This document shows positions 47,478-59,114 of a stretch of DNA of 64,000 bases, piece by piece (positions within the stretch are counted from its first letter, which is position 1; each line of letters opens with the position of its first letter). The notes under the pieces were generated by a model. The model was not told where the DNA came from, did not search any database, and saw only the letters and a list, made by a program, of their open reading frames with translations. The DNA is from Tetrahymena elliotti 4EA (Eukaryota > Ciliophora > Oligohymenophorea > Hymenostomatida > Tetrahymenidae): positions 223,000 to 286,999 of the forward strand of contig JH720378.1 of assembly GCA_000231825.2 (NCBI GenBank). Direction: 5' to 3'. The translations under genes were made by a program, and so were the position numbers.

Positions 47478-50400
47478 TCAGTAGATGGGAGGGATAAATG
47501 TGTCTTTTTCAGAGCTTTCTAAAAATTTGACTAATACAGTAAGTTCAATTTATTTTGAAGTTTTTCTGTTTTCATCCAAGATTTTTTTGATTTGTGAGCA
47601 GGTATCTATTTACTCAAAGACCAAAATAAAGTCATCGTATTTTTCCTAATATGAAATCAATTAAATATTTTTGTTTTGTTTGAAATAAATTTTACTTTGC
47701 CGTTATATGCAATATTTTTTATGACAATTTCTAATTTACGAGGGTCTCCACGATCTATTTAAGCTTCTACCTTTTTTAATCTTTCATTTTTGATAACTTT
47801 AACTTCATTTCTATTATTCTCGTTATACTCAACCAATACTAAATTTTGTTGATCCTTTATATAGAATAGTTGCTTTCCTTTTTTATCTTTTTCAATGAGT
47901 TCACAAGGATAAATTTTTCTTTATTCTAATTAATAAAATAGTAAATATTAGTTTCATTTATATATTTATTTACATATTTCCTACAAACTACCCTCTTACC
48001 AATGAGGTAATTCACTATTAAGGAAGCTTTTATATGATAAATCGAGATTATTTTCAATTTCTTTAAGGCCAGTATTAGTAATCAAAAGATATCTAAGTTT
48101 TCTAACAATAAAAAACAGAATCAAATCTCTTCTTGTTATGTCTCTTTTAGTTGTAGGATGTCTAAATAGTAAATCCACACCTTTATTTTACAAAAATAAG
48201 CATGATATTTAATAAAAATTGTTATAAATTACTGTTTGGGCAATTGTCTAATGGCAAGAAACAGTAATAATCTAACTATTTAGTTTATTTCAAAAGGTTT
48301 TATTCAATATATTAAAACTCTACTTCATATAAATCAATAATAAAATCCCAAACTATCTAAGTCTTTATCAATGCATTCATTTTTTATATCTATAATCTAT
48401 ATGCCTCATTAAATAAACATATTTATTCATTTGTCAAAAGAATGTCACTAGAGTGATTTATGCAAGAAAACTCATAAATTAATTTTGATATAATAAAATA
48501 GTTGTTTAATCTAAAAGGAGGATCTATCTATAAAATCTATTTTTTAAAATATTTTTTATAAATTCAAATAATGGATATATAAATCAATAAATGATAAATG
48601 GATAAATTAACTAATCAATCAGTCTGTCAATAGAAGAATGAGTACATCTACAAATGAATGATGAATTAGTCAATAAAAGAATCAATGCATAAATAAATTA
48701 ATAATTAAACAATAAATTGATGAAAAAATAAAACAAATGTATGGATTAATTTTATCATTCAATTGATAAATTATTAGAAGAAGAATAAGTAAAGGAAAAT
48801 GAGAGTTTACTTTCATCAAATTGACCTAAAAACCCTTTAAGCTTTCTAAATTTTTTGGGTTTTTATAGTTCACTTTATTTTTTCTTTATGTCAGCAAACC
48901 ACAATACTCAAGAGTTTCATCACAAATAAATTTGTTTTGGACAATACTGTTTAGGAATTGCAAAGTTAACATAATTAAATTATCATCTTTGGACTATTTA
49001 TAGTTTATATAATTTAGCTAAAAAATAGATTGAATAAATATTTAAAAAATACTCTTAAATAAGATATAATTAGGTCTCTGAATGGGTTTAATTCATAGTT
49101 TTGAGCAATAGCTTATTTTCTTTCATCTTCAGGAAGATCATCATCATTTTCTTATTATTTCTAGATTCCAAGATCTTTTATTGTGTTGTAGTAAATATCA
49201 TATGGAGATTCTCCTAAATAGTCTTGTAAGTGTATTTGTTATTATAGTTAATTTTGTTATCCTTCACTTAACATTTCTTCACCAGTGGATATGAGCTTGA
49301 CTCCAAGAGCTCTAGTTAATCTTCTTATTTCTGATTCAAGACGTCCTTGTGGATCCCAGCCAAAGTAACTTCTAACATCTAGATAAGAATAAGTTTTCCG
49401 GGCGGTGTCGGAAACTAATTAAAATAAATAAGCTTTTTTTGGGGGAATAAATACTTCTTCCGAAAAAGGGAGAGAAGATAATTTACTTTTTTTTTTCACT
49501 GTTCAGTTTTTTAGTGAAATTATAAAAAATTTTTAGTTGTTTTTGTTTGGAAAGAGAAGAGTAAATATTTTTTGATTAAATTAAAATAAAGAATTCTACC
49601 TGATGTTGAAACTGATTCAGTTTGTTTATCTTCAGATTGATTAGGTTGATTTGAAGACATCTATCCAACAGAATTATTTTATATTTACTGGTTTCTCTTA
49701 ATTTAATCAATAAAAATTAATTCTGTTTGTTTCTTAATAAATTCATCATAATCATCCCAGAAATTTTTGTATGACCATTAAGGGTTGAAGTGAGCAGGTT
49801 CTTAAGCTGGATGTTAAATCCATTCTAAATGTTTTCTATGAATTTTTTCTCCAAAAAGAGTTAAAATAATCATTTCAAGTATTTCTTTGTTGGAAATGTG
49901 CTGTAAAATAATAGTAAGCATGTGAAGTGATAGATAAATGCTTATTTTTCCCTAATATTTAATTAAAACATAAAAGAACATTTAGAATATTTAAATTTTT
50001 TGCATTCTTTTTTTAATCAAAATAAAAGAAAAATTTGTCAAAATTAAAATCTTAGAATTTTTTAAAGTTTCTGTGAATAATTATTAGAATTTAATTGATT
50101 GGAATAGATTAATTTTGATTATATAGAGTGTCAAGAAAGAAATTAAAATTTACTTTTTTAGTTGAAATGAAGCTATTAAAGATTGATGGAATAAGAGCAT
50201 AGCTAATAAAAGAGTTGATAGCAACCTATTTGTTTTTTAAAATTATTTTTTGTTTTCATTATTTAGAAATGTTTTCATTTTAAAAAGAGTACTTTTTTGG
50301 ATTATTCATTACAGGAATGAATAAGATCTTCCCAAAATAAAATTTAATCGATTTGGTCACTCATTAAATCACTAAGCTTTTGATAGTTGCTGTAATCTGC

Positions 50401-51413
50401 TTGGTGGATTTGGTTATCTATTTGCAACCATTGGCTTGCCATAAAACAAGCATTATTAACATAGAATGTAATGAAGGGAAAGCCTTAGAGATATTTTTCT
50501 AACTGGTCAGCTTTAACTATTATTAGAATAGAGATTTGTTTAAGTTTTTTTTAAAAAGAAAATAGATAAAAAGATTTACTTTTCATAACACCAAGGACTA
50601 TATTTTATACTGATGTTCTTATCATAGTTTCCTTATGATTATAGAATCTTATTGTTTGCCAAATTAAAGGAAAGTTGCTATATTTCTATAAAAATAAAAA
50701 GCCATTTATACCAGCAATTTGAATTTATTTTTGTTGAATTTTATTACGCTATTGAAGAGAAGCTGTAAAGGTATTTAATCTAATCTCTGGCTCAAACTTT
50801 TCAAGAAATTAATATAGTAATCAACAAAATCATCATCATTGAAATCAAACTAAAAAGTGATTAAATCGTTGATGATTTAGTGAGAAAGAATATAATTTAA
50901 CTGCATAGGCTTTTTTACATTTAAAATCAATAAACAAATTTGCTAAACAACAGTTGTTTTTATTTCACGGCTATTCTAAAGCTTTAAAGTTATTTTCAAA
51001 AGTTATTCTAAAAAGTTAGTCTCACACATAAAGCTATTTTATTTATTTTAAACATAACTTAAGATAAAATATTCTTCTTAATGAAATAATTTAAATTACT
51101 CAAAAAAGTTATCATCATTTTTATCTCCCCAAATAAACATAGAAACTATCAGCTCTATGTCCTCAATAAAAACTTCCCTATACTTCTCATCATATTCTCC
51201 AAATATTTCTACGATTTCATTAAATATTTGGCTATTATTAAAACAATTAATAAATTAAATCCACTTAACTCAAAATTCAATGCTATAAACTGAATACTTC
51301 AAGGTTTGATAAGTGTAATCCAAATCATCTTTGTGCTTAAGCTAATATTTTGGTGCATTTTTATCTTTTGTATTCCCTAATTTCTTATTTGAACCGCTTT
51401 TATTATTTGACAT
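47478..51413 (-). CDS. CLEC16A: CLEC16A/GOP-1 homologue (FPL domain), endosome-autophagy factor
   Basis: ATG at 51413-51411, TGA at 47480-47478, many short introns. The FPL region reads in family order: DDLDYTYQTL, spliced over an intron 51297-51232, then IELIVSMFIWGDKNDDNFFE, QICLLILN, FDFNDDDFVDYYINFLKSLS, NFPLIWQTIRFYNHKETMIR and LSDLMSDQIDQILFWEDLI. Later landmarks also align with animal CLEC16A: ILEMIILTLFGEKIHRK, WDFIIDLYEVEFQYIEQNLL, VDLLFRHPTTKRDITRRDLI with LFFIVRKLRYLLI, and near the C-terminus YDDFILVFEQIDTCSQIKKI. The family controls endosomal maturation and mitophagy; fly and worm homologues act with Rab GTPases. A polar insert (49440-49700, SEDKQTESVSTS) and the DVRSYFGWDPQGRLESEIRR segment are ciliate-specific as far as I can tell. 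Introns between 48430 and 49080 are not fully resolved. Confidence 0.87.
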
Positions 51414-52513
51414 TTTCCGATAAAATATCCTATTAATTTTACTTTATAATAACTCCTCCTATTAGCTTATACTAAATTTTCAATTAAGATTTTTTTTTAT
51501 AAAAGACTAATATTTGATTGTATTTAGTATACATAACATTAATCATTCATGTTTCTTATCAGCCTTACTTTTGAATAACCAAACAAAAAACTATCAACCT
51601 AAAAAAAATATGGTGAAATTTAGACTCATATTTTAATTTCACAATATTATTTCACTAACATCAAACAAAGTCAGTTTGTTTATCCAAAATATTTATTTTG
51701 TTACTGTTATCAAATCATTTGTTTGAATTATTCTATTCAGCTCTCACAAAATTTATGTTTATTCAAATAAGTTGTTTTTGAAAGAAAAAAAAAACTCAGC
51801 AATATAGATTCAACTTATTTGAATTTTATTCTTTATTTTAATTTCTAAGCAAAAAAAAAATTATTTTAAATGTCAATAAAAATTCTATTTAAAAGTTGTT
51901 GATGAAACGAGTATTTGCAAAAAATATGTTAAAGTAACATTATTATAAAATTGCTAAATCACTTAAAAGATTAATACATAGATAGCACACTTTACAAATT
52001 TATTTTGATTTAATAAGTTCAATATTTTACATAATAATAGATAGATTTATAAACTGCTTTTCACTTTATTTTTAAAATAATAAAATTTGATTAAAAACTA
52101 TGCTTTATCTGTAAAATACTTTCTTTCAAAAACTATGAATTATTAAATGAGTATTCTGATCAAAGAATTCTAATGCCAATTGTTAAGAGAGAAGAGTATT
52201 TAATAATATTTTTGATTTTTAGAAGACAAAAAATAAAATTTATAGAATAATAAGGTAAAATTAAAAAGAATTTTTATAATATTGACTTTAGCTTTTTAGA
52301 AGATCTATTTTAGAAGTAAAATATATGCATAATATTAAATTAATAATCTATAGTGTCTTTTGATCTTGATTGAATTGATGGGAAACGAAATTTGGAATCT
52401 GATTAATTAAAACAAAAAATAAGATCCAACTTAGCTCACTAAGCTAGATTTCTTGCCCCAATAGCAAATTCATTTGTCAACTTATAAAAAAAAATTAGAA
52501 AGAAGGTAGTTGA

Positions 52514-52537
52514 GGGGAGAGGGGGGAGGGGGGGAGG
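52514..52537 (+). promoter_or_regulatory. Isolated G-rich tract with quadruplex-forming potential
   Basis: Plus strand GGGG, GGGGGG, GGGGGGG and GG runs separated by 3, 1 and 1 bases. The first three runs can supply four G3-G4 columns with short loops. It lies about 250 bp upstream of the 52785 gene. Function is unknown. Confidence 0.6.
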
Positions 52538-52749
52538 AATGTAAAATTTTAAAATAGTAGTTAATATTTTTCTTTTTTCTCATTTTTAAAATACTTTCAA
52601 ATATAATGGATCTATGTTTGGTTTAGGCTGAAATTTAGTCCATTTTAAAAAATTAATTTGAAATATGTCTATTTATAAGCTTTAAAAGCTTAATACAAAA
52701 TATCAATTCATATAAACTTTTATAATAATAATCAATTTCAATTAGATAA

Positions 52750-52784
52750 AAAGAAAAAAAAGAAAAAAAAGAAAAAAAAGAAAA
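52750..52784 (+). repeat. GAAAAAAA microsatellite abutting a start codon
   Basis: Four G-A7 or G-A8 units in a row end directly at the ATG of the next gene. This is an A-rich leader, favourable for ciliate start codons, that is also a slippage-prone simple repeat. Confidence 0.8.
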
Positions 52785-53403
52785 ATGGACTTCAAAAAAA
52801 ATCCTGGATAAAATGAATTATCTCATTTTGATACATAGTCTCTCTCGTAGAATAATTTGTCTAGTGATAATACTTAGGGTGCTCGAAATTTATTAAAAAA
52901 TAATGATGGCAGTTTACCTAATCAGACATAATAAAATAATAAATCCTAAGAATCCCAATAAAAATGAAGATTAAACTGTAAAATTATTTAAAAATTTAAT
53001 TTAATATTTTTAATTTTTTTTTAATCAAAAGAATTGTAAATTTATTTCTTAAGGTACTAATAGCACAACTAACGAAGAAATGAATATTTCTCTAAATAAT
53101 AATTCTTCAATTAGCATCAAATTACAAAGCGCCTTTTAAAAAATAGAGGAACAAAATGAGGCATTGTCAACTTTATCTAGTAAAATCACCCTAATTGAAA
53201 GATAAAATGAAATTATCTAAACTACCTAAACCTGCTTAGATAATTTAACTAGCAAAATTGATGGTACCTAATCTTCTTTACAAATTTTAAATAATACAAT
53301 GAAGTCTATGTAAGAATCATTTGCTCTATTGATGGCAAAACTTGCTGAAAAAGGATTAATTGACATAAAGAATTCTAACAAATAAACTGATAATAAAGAC
53401 TGA
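52785..53403 (+). CDS. Small coiled-coil protein, unknown
   Basis: ATG at 52785; exon 2 is 53054-53400 with TGA 53401-53403. The N-terminus (PGQNELSHFDTQSLSQNNLS) is Ser/Asn/Gln-rich. Exon 2 is a long amphipathic helix: ISIKLQSAFQKIEEQNEALS, LTSKIDGTQSSLQILNNTMK, MQESFALLMAKLAEKGLIDI. A donor at 52911 (GTTTAC) gives the only phase that avoids the TGA at 52966-52968 and joins GS to TNSTTNEE, but it is not the usual GTAA/GTAT. If unspliced, exon 1 alone would encode about 60 aa. The helix pattern resembles BLOC/SNARE-associated small coiled-coil subunits in size, not in any motif I can name. Confidence 0.6.
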
Positions 53404-53919
53404 AATTTATTCAGAAATCAAAGCTTTTATAATAATTTGATAATATAATTTATTACCACGAAAAAGACAATTACAATAAATATTTCATATACCAATATAA
53501 AATTAAAGATATTTTATTTCTACATACATTACATATATGTGCTGATTATTATTTATCTTGAATCATTATTATCTTTTCTTTATTTTTTTAAATTTAAGAT
53601 TGATTAAATATTTTTTTGATGAATTTTTGATAAATTAAACTATATAAAAATGTGAAAGTATCAAAAACAAGCTTGATTGCGAATAATAAGAAAGGAATGA
53701 TTTAATTAAAAATTAATATGAAAATAAATTAGTATTTGTTTATTAACATTTTTATAACAACTATTTTTCAGACTGGTGCATGTTTCCACTTTGATTTCCT
53801 CCTAGAATTATGGAAAGGAAGAATTTATTTTTGTTTATCTAAATGATAAATGAGAGGTTTGTTAAGATAAAATAAATTATTAGTTAAAATTTAGATAATA
53901 GTATTAACTAAATTGTAAA
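53404..53919. other. Intergenic AT-rich DNA
   Basis: About 520 bp between convergent coding regions; no gene seen. Confidence 0.5.
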
Positions 53920-54290
53920 TCATTAAGTAAATTTGTAAGGAAATATTGATACTTTGTAAAAAAAATCAAATTTTTTATAAATTAGAGAAGAAAACAGTTT
54001 TGATATTTAACTAATTAGAGCTTTCTTCTATAAAAATTGATCTATCTTAAAATAGACACTTTCGTTTGTAAATAAATAGAAGCTTTGAATATTTGAGTCT
54101 TATATAACACCTTCAACCAACTCCATTCCTAAATTCTCTCTTTCAAAGTAAATTGTAGAAAAAATTGATTGCACTTTTAAACTTATTAACTCTTTATTTT
54201 TATCGAAAAATTTGTTTGCATCTATTTAATTTATTTTTGTTAAAGTTATTTTACAGATAATAATTCCTTTGATTTCTTTTAGCTTAAAAA
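53920..54290 (-). CDS. Probable terminal exon of an unrecognised gene
   Basis: A minus-strand frame of about 120 codons ends at TGA 53922-53920. Its composition is balanced and unlike the chance frames around it: FFDKNKELISLKVQSIFSTI, YFERENLGMELVEGVIQDSN, FYLFTNESVYFKIDQFLQKK. It opens after a TGA at about 54297, with possible splice acceptors (TTTAAG, CTAAAAG) there, so it looks like a last exon. Upstream exons should lie in 54300-54980, where I see only hydrophobic, low-complexity frames. No family recognised. Confidence 0.35.
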
Positions 54291-54984
54291 TTTTTCACAA
54301 ATTATCTTCAGTTTGTAACTTAATTTAAAAAAAATTAAATTTTGAGGCAGTTTTATTGAATAATTAATTACATTTAAAAAAACAGAAAGAAATAAAAGAT
54401 CAAAGTGTTGATACTTAAAAAGAGTTAAAATTAAAATGGTAAAAAATTGAAAGAAATTGAGAATTAGAAATGTACAAAATAATTTAAAATGAAGAATAAT
54501 TAATGCAATAGCTTTTATTTTAGTTTTTAACAGATAAGAGGATGATGATAGAATAGATGGATGGGTAAATAGAAAGATAAAGAATAGAAACATCTACGTT
54601 TATAGAGATTTGTAGTAAAATCATTTTATGATAAATTCCCAAAGATTTAATTAATATTTTGTAATTAAATTTGATGAGCCTTACTAAATAATTATAATGA
54701 TAATAACAAATGGTAGTGCTTTATAAGATATTAATTTAGTTAGTTAGTTGGTCTATCTTTTTACCTTACTTAAACATAGAATAATCAATGAACGAACAAG
54801 TGAATGAATGAAAGATAGATAGATACATTGCTAAAAATGAACAAACGAACGAGAAGAAATATAGAAAGACTCTTATTATAGTAAGATATCATGAGGTATT
54901 TAATCAAATAATCATTCTTCCATTTTTTCATTCAACTCCCTCCTTGCTTTTATTTAAAAAGAAATCTTAATTTTGATTGATTAA

Positions 54985-55938
54985 TCAATGGTGGTGGTGT
55001 TGCTTTTAGTGAGCATCGAGTGCAACTAAAATACCATTTTCTCTTTAAGTAATTCTAACGTTTCCAATAACAAGGTCTTGACCAGGATTGGTTTTAGCGA
55101 ATTCCTTGTACTTGAGACTCAAACCACCTAAGCCTTCATCTACTTCAAAATTATAAAGGAAGGATACACCTGCAGTGAGGAGGAAAATATTTCTAAAGTA
55201 TCTCCAAGCAGTTCTCCAATGATTGAATTTGAAGTATTCGTAATCAACTTATGCAATAAAATTACTCTTTCTTCTTTCATAAACCCATTTATCATTATTT
55301 TGATGATTTGCGAAATTTTAGGCAACTTCATTTGTAATATTTTAATAATCCATAGTATCTTTGCTTTACTTTATTTAATGAATCAAAGCATCATGAGCAT
55401 GAGAAGGAGCTCCAAAACTTTCACCATGGATACCCTTTCTGATGGCACCCTTACCTTTAACGGGAAGACCACCTTTGTAACGACCCAAATGATCTACGTT
55501 GAATTTGGCACGTTCTTCAGCTAATAATCTTTACTTTTCAGCTGCATAGGTTCCAACTTTGTGGGGTTATCTAATGGTATTACCATCAACAGATCTTCTG
55601 CGCAAAAGTTCATCTTCAAGAGCAGAATCTTCAGTATATCTGTCATAAGGAGATGGTTAATTCAAAAAATCATAAGCTCTTCTTTATTCTTCTATTGATA
55701 AAACTGCATAAGCTTCAGCTATTTCTTAGAATTTTCTTGCTGAGGGCTCATGGGATTCAGTTGCTGTTGTATTAACATCTGGATGATACTTCATAGCAAG
55801 CTTTCTGTAAGAATCCTTAATTTGTTCAGTAGTAGCCAAACGATCTACTCCTAAAACTGCATAATAATCAAGCTTTTATGTTGCAAAGCTATAACTAATA
55901 TTTCTGAACTACTATCTAAATAATCTATTGACAATCAT
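54985..55938 (-). CDS. DnaJ-domain protein, probably mitochondrial membrane, 317 aa
   Basis: Single exon, ATG 55938-55936, TGA 54987-54985. Residues 1-22 ([20 protein letters not shown]) are basic, amphipathic and free of acids, typical of a mitochondrial presequence. The J domain follows at about 25-90: [33 protein letters not shown] with the HPD motif intact, [20 protein letters not shown]. There is no Gly/Phe or zinc-finger region, so it is a type III J protein. A Gly/Lys-rich middle ([20 protein letters not shown]) precedes one membrane span near residues 230-247 ([15 protein letters not shown]). It ends in KQHHHH. J domains stimulate Hsp70 ATPase; here that would be mitochondrial Hsp70, or the protein may be a structural part of a membrane complex. 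Codon use is more GC-rich than neighbours, suggesting good expression. Confidence 0.9.
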
Positions 55939-57279
55939 CTTATCCCTTCAGATTTTTGATTGATTTTGCTTAATAATCTTATTGAATCAAAAATTTTATT
56001 TTATATTTAATATCAATCCCTTCTTTCTTTTCTTGTTTATTTGCTACTGCAAAATGAATGAAATAAATCACTAAATAAACTCTTATTTTCTTCTTTCTCT
56101 CCTCTCTTTCATTTTGCATTATATTCATTTAACACACTTATTCACTCACTTATTAATCAAGCAAAAAATTATTGAATATGCAAAACAAATATTACATTTA
56201 TTAATTATACATACATCTTTTGTGAATCTATTTATCTATCTAAATATCTTCTATCACTTATTTTATATTTTTTTCTTATTTCATACTAATTCATTTTTCT
56301 GCTTTTCTCTAAATTAATTAATTTAATTTTTCATTTAAAAATATTGGAATTTTAATTCAAACTGAAAGATCTCAAAAATATTTTAATTTAATATAAAATA
56401 TTGTTTAGATATTAAAGGCAAATTAATTGCTTTTTTCAATCAAATAATCAGACTTAATTAAATATTTTTCTTTTATTTCATTCAACTGATACATTTTAAA
56501 TTTTAAATAAAAAAAGAATTTGTTATTGAAAAAAAAGAGATTATTTGAATGAATAAAACTTTTAATTTAATTTAAATTGTTTAAATAATATTGGTAAATT
56601 AATTAATTTTTTTCATTAATATTTTCAAATCACTAAATTAAATATTTTTCTTTTATTTCATTAATTAATACTTTCATAGATAAAAAGAAGGATTTTAAAT
56701 TTTTAATTCAAATAGATTTTACAATTTCAAACAACAGATTGTTTTTAATAAATAAAACTTTTAATTTCATACTAATTTTTTTGATAATAATGGGAAATTG
56801 TATTGATTTTTTTCAATCATAATTTCAGACCAATTTATTAAAAATTTTTCCTTTATTTCATGCATAAAAGGATGGATGAGAAATTTTAAATGAAAATAGA
56901 TTTTACAATTTATTAAATTTTTAAATTAAAATCATCAAAATCCATGTTACTGAAATTAGAAGATCATTTATACATTTAAGAATCGAAATTAATAAATATT
57001 TAACATAGCACTCAATAAATTCAAAATGGAAGAAGATATACAAATGAGTTTTGGTTTGTTATAAAATATAAATTAAAAGAACTGTTATTATTTTTTTCAT
57101 CTAAAATATAAAATAAATATTTGTTGCCAACTAATTTTGTTAATTTGAGTTAACTTTACTTATTTATATATTATTTAAATAGTTTATCAATTTTTATTTA
57201 ATTAATGATACTCTCTAATAATCAAAAGAAATAATAATTTGATAAAAATTATTTGAAAATTGGCTCTAGATAAAAACTG
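55939..57279. other. 1.3-kb intergenic AT-rich region with degenerate repeats
   Basis: No gene seen. It contains an imperfect long-period repeat, listed separately, and forms the 5' flank of the DnaJ gene. Confidence 0.5.
56400..56920. repeat. Three imperfect copies of a roughly 180-200 bp unit
   Basis: The word AATATTTTTCTTTTATTTCA starts at 56461 and 56641, and a variant, AAAATTTTTCCTTTATTTCA, at 56841. Each is preceded by a TTTTTTCA(A/T)T-type block and a TCAGAC- or TCACTA-like word, and the first two are followed by AATAAAACTTTTAATTT. Copies have diverged widely, so this is an old tandem repeat. Confidence 0.55.
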
Positions 57280-58360
57280 AGGTATTTTTATTTAATATCA
57301 TCAAAATAAAATCCATAATAGCAACTTAATCAAAATTCTCTTACGATTTCAGGACATTCATAATATCCTTAAGTACACAATTAGTATGGAGGAGAAACTC
57401 TACTTCCTCTGCAAATAGTATATTTACCATTTATATCACATTCTTTACATTTATTCAGTAAATTTCAAGTAATATAAGGACTTTATATTGGATCAAAATA
57501 ACTATTGAAATAAATAGCAGGATCACACTAACAAATAGGTTGATTTATTCTTTATATAAAACAAGTTAGAAACTAGCCAAATTTTCATAACAAGATTAAT
57601 GTTAGGGGCTATATTCTTTTTAATCATACAAAATGATAAAAAATAAACTAAAAAATTCAAAAGGATTTTTAATTTTACAATAACAACTGAAATCAGATTC
57701 TTTTTAATAATTTAGTTTTTTGCAATCTGAGTTGATTAAGCAAGTTTCACATTAACTTGAACACTCTCTTATAAATTAGATAAAAAATATTCATTAAAAA
57801 TTTTCTACATATTTTTTACGAACAAAAATGAGTAAAAAGAGTTAAAAAAATAATTTAACAAATTTAAGATTATTATTCTAAATACATATCAGAAGGACAT
57901 TCACAATTTTAGTTGAGAACCATTTAAATGTCAATACATAAAAAATACTTTCTAGATTAAAATATCTATATTTATGCAGTTAGGTAAATTAATACCTGAA
58001 TTCTAACACATTACGTTGTAAATATTATAAAAATAAAGTGGCTAGTTTTGTTACATTCAGATTTAGGTATTGCTTTATCATTTTTTATGACATATGATTC
58101 TTTTGGATACATACATTTTATATTACTCTTATTTATATAACTAGATAAGGATCTTAATTACCATAGCTTACAAAGTTAAAACCACCTGTAAATACTTATA
58201 TCTAGCTATACTAAATAAATAAATCATTAAATTATGATGCATTACCCAGCATTATGTAATAAAATTTAGGAATTTAAAATGATTATAATGGAATCTAAAT
58301 CTCTATTTTATCTTCAAAAGAATTTAGCACTATGCTAATCCTTATTAAATATAATCAATC
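57280..58360 (-). pseudogene. Decayed Cys-rich surface-type protein gene
   Basis: Minus-strand stretches with clear coding character follow each other but do not join in one frame. First comes LNSFEDKIEIQIPLQSFQIP with FYYIMLGNASQFNDLF and TGGFNFVSYGN. A different frame then gives IKCMYPKESYVIKNDKAIPK and SECNKTSHF, then NCECPSDMYLE, PICQCDPAIYFNSYF, NKCKECDINGKYTICRG and LCTQGYYECPEIVREF. Two in-frame TGAs (57467-57465 and 57332-57330) fall where Trp would suit, and a frame change near 58180 has no room for a normal intron. Cys-X2-Cys motifs and an upstream beta-rich domain are usual for ciliate surface receptors. Either a pseudogene or a real gene with introns I have mis-read; I favour decay. 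Confidence 0.45.
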
Positions 58361-59114
58361 AGGAGATTAAAATTAATTGACTTTTAAAACTGTTTATTAA
58401 AATAAAAGAATTTAATTTTTTCTCTTTTTATACTTCAAAATATATTAAAATGATATTTCTTTGTTTTATCAGAATAATAGAGGTTTATTTAAACAAAGGG
58501 CTTATTGTCAAATTCGATAAAAAAATTAATATAATTTTTCTATAAAATTTGTGCATTTTTAGGTAAAAAGGAATTTACCATTTTAACTACCCTAGCTAAA
58601 AATAGAAAAATTAATAAATTTAACAACTATTTTTAACATAAACAAGCTTACAATAAAATTTTTAAGGTTTAAAATGTAAAAAAGTAATAAAGAATCTATT
58701 TCGATATTTTTTTAACAGATAAACTATTCATAATAAATTAAAGATTTTAAAGTTAATGTGAATTCTCCAATAGATAGGCTAATGTTTATGAAATTCTCCA
58801 TTTAGATTACTAAAGTTTTAATAATTTGATGATGAAAAAGCAATACATTTTAAAAAAATTTTAAATAATTCTAGTATAAAAAGTTAATTTTTAGTCTCTT
58901 TCCTTGTTAAAAAATTAAAGAATCAAGAAATGTTCGATTAGTTGTTAAATTTTGATCTAGAAAATTAGTTTGTTTTATCTATTTATCTACATTAAAAATT
59001 TGATCAAAGTTAACTTTATTTAAAAGTAATAATTAAATTAAATATTAGAAGATATCAATTCTTAAAAAAAATTTATAGATAGTTAGAAAACAATAAATAA
59101 TTAGGTATAATAGA
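58361..59114. other. Intergenic AT-rich DNA
   Basis: About 750 bp between the decayed Cys-rich gene (-) and the membrane-protein gene (+); no gene seen. Confidence 0.5.

Larger units (their letters stand above)
51414..52784. other. 1.4-kb divergent intergenic region
   Basis: Lies between the start of the CLEC16A homologue (-) and the coiled-coil gene (+). AT-rich apart from a striking G tract at 52514-52537. No gene seen. Confidence 0.5.

Noticed and set aside
48228..48268. Ten-base-pair hairpin ATTACTGTTT / AAACAGTAAT with a GGGCAATTG loop
   Set aside because: It falls within or at the edge of a coding exon of the CLEC16A homologue (LDYYCFLPLDNCPNS), so pairing is probably incidental.
49393..49415. 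GC-rich inverted repeat AGTTTTCCG...CGGAAACT
   Set aside because: Phase analysis puts it in a CLEC16A exon coding SDTARKTYSYLD; no evidence for an RNA element.
51270..51272. In-frame TGA at codon 48 of the CLEC16A homologue, possibly Sec, readthrough or a nonsense change
   Set aside because: A canonical intron 51297-51232 (GTATTC to AATAATAG) removes it, keeps phase and improves the fit to the family by joining DYTYQTL to NQIFNEIVEIF.
54279..54593. Minus-strand 104-aa hydrophobic frame starting MFLFFIFLFTHPSIL
   Set aside because: Phe/Leu/Ile-rich low-complexity composition expected by chance from T-rich DNA; no membrane-protein pattern or neighbour link.
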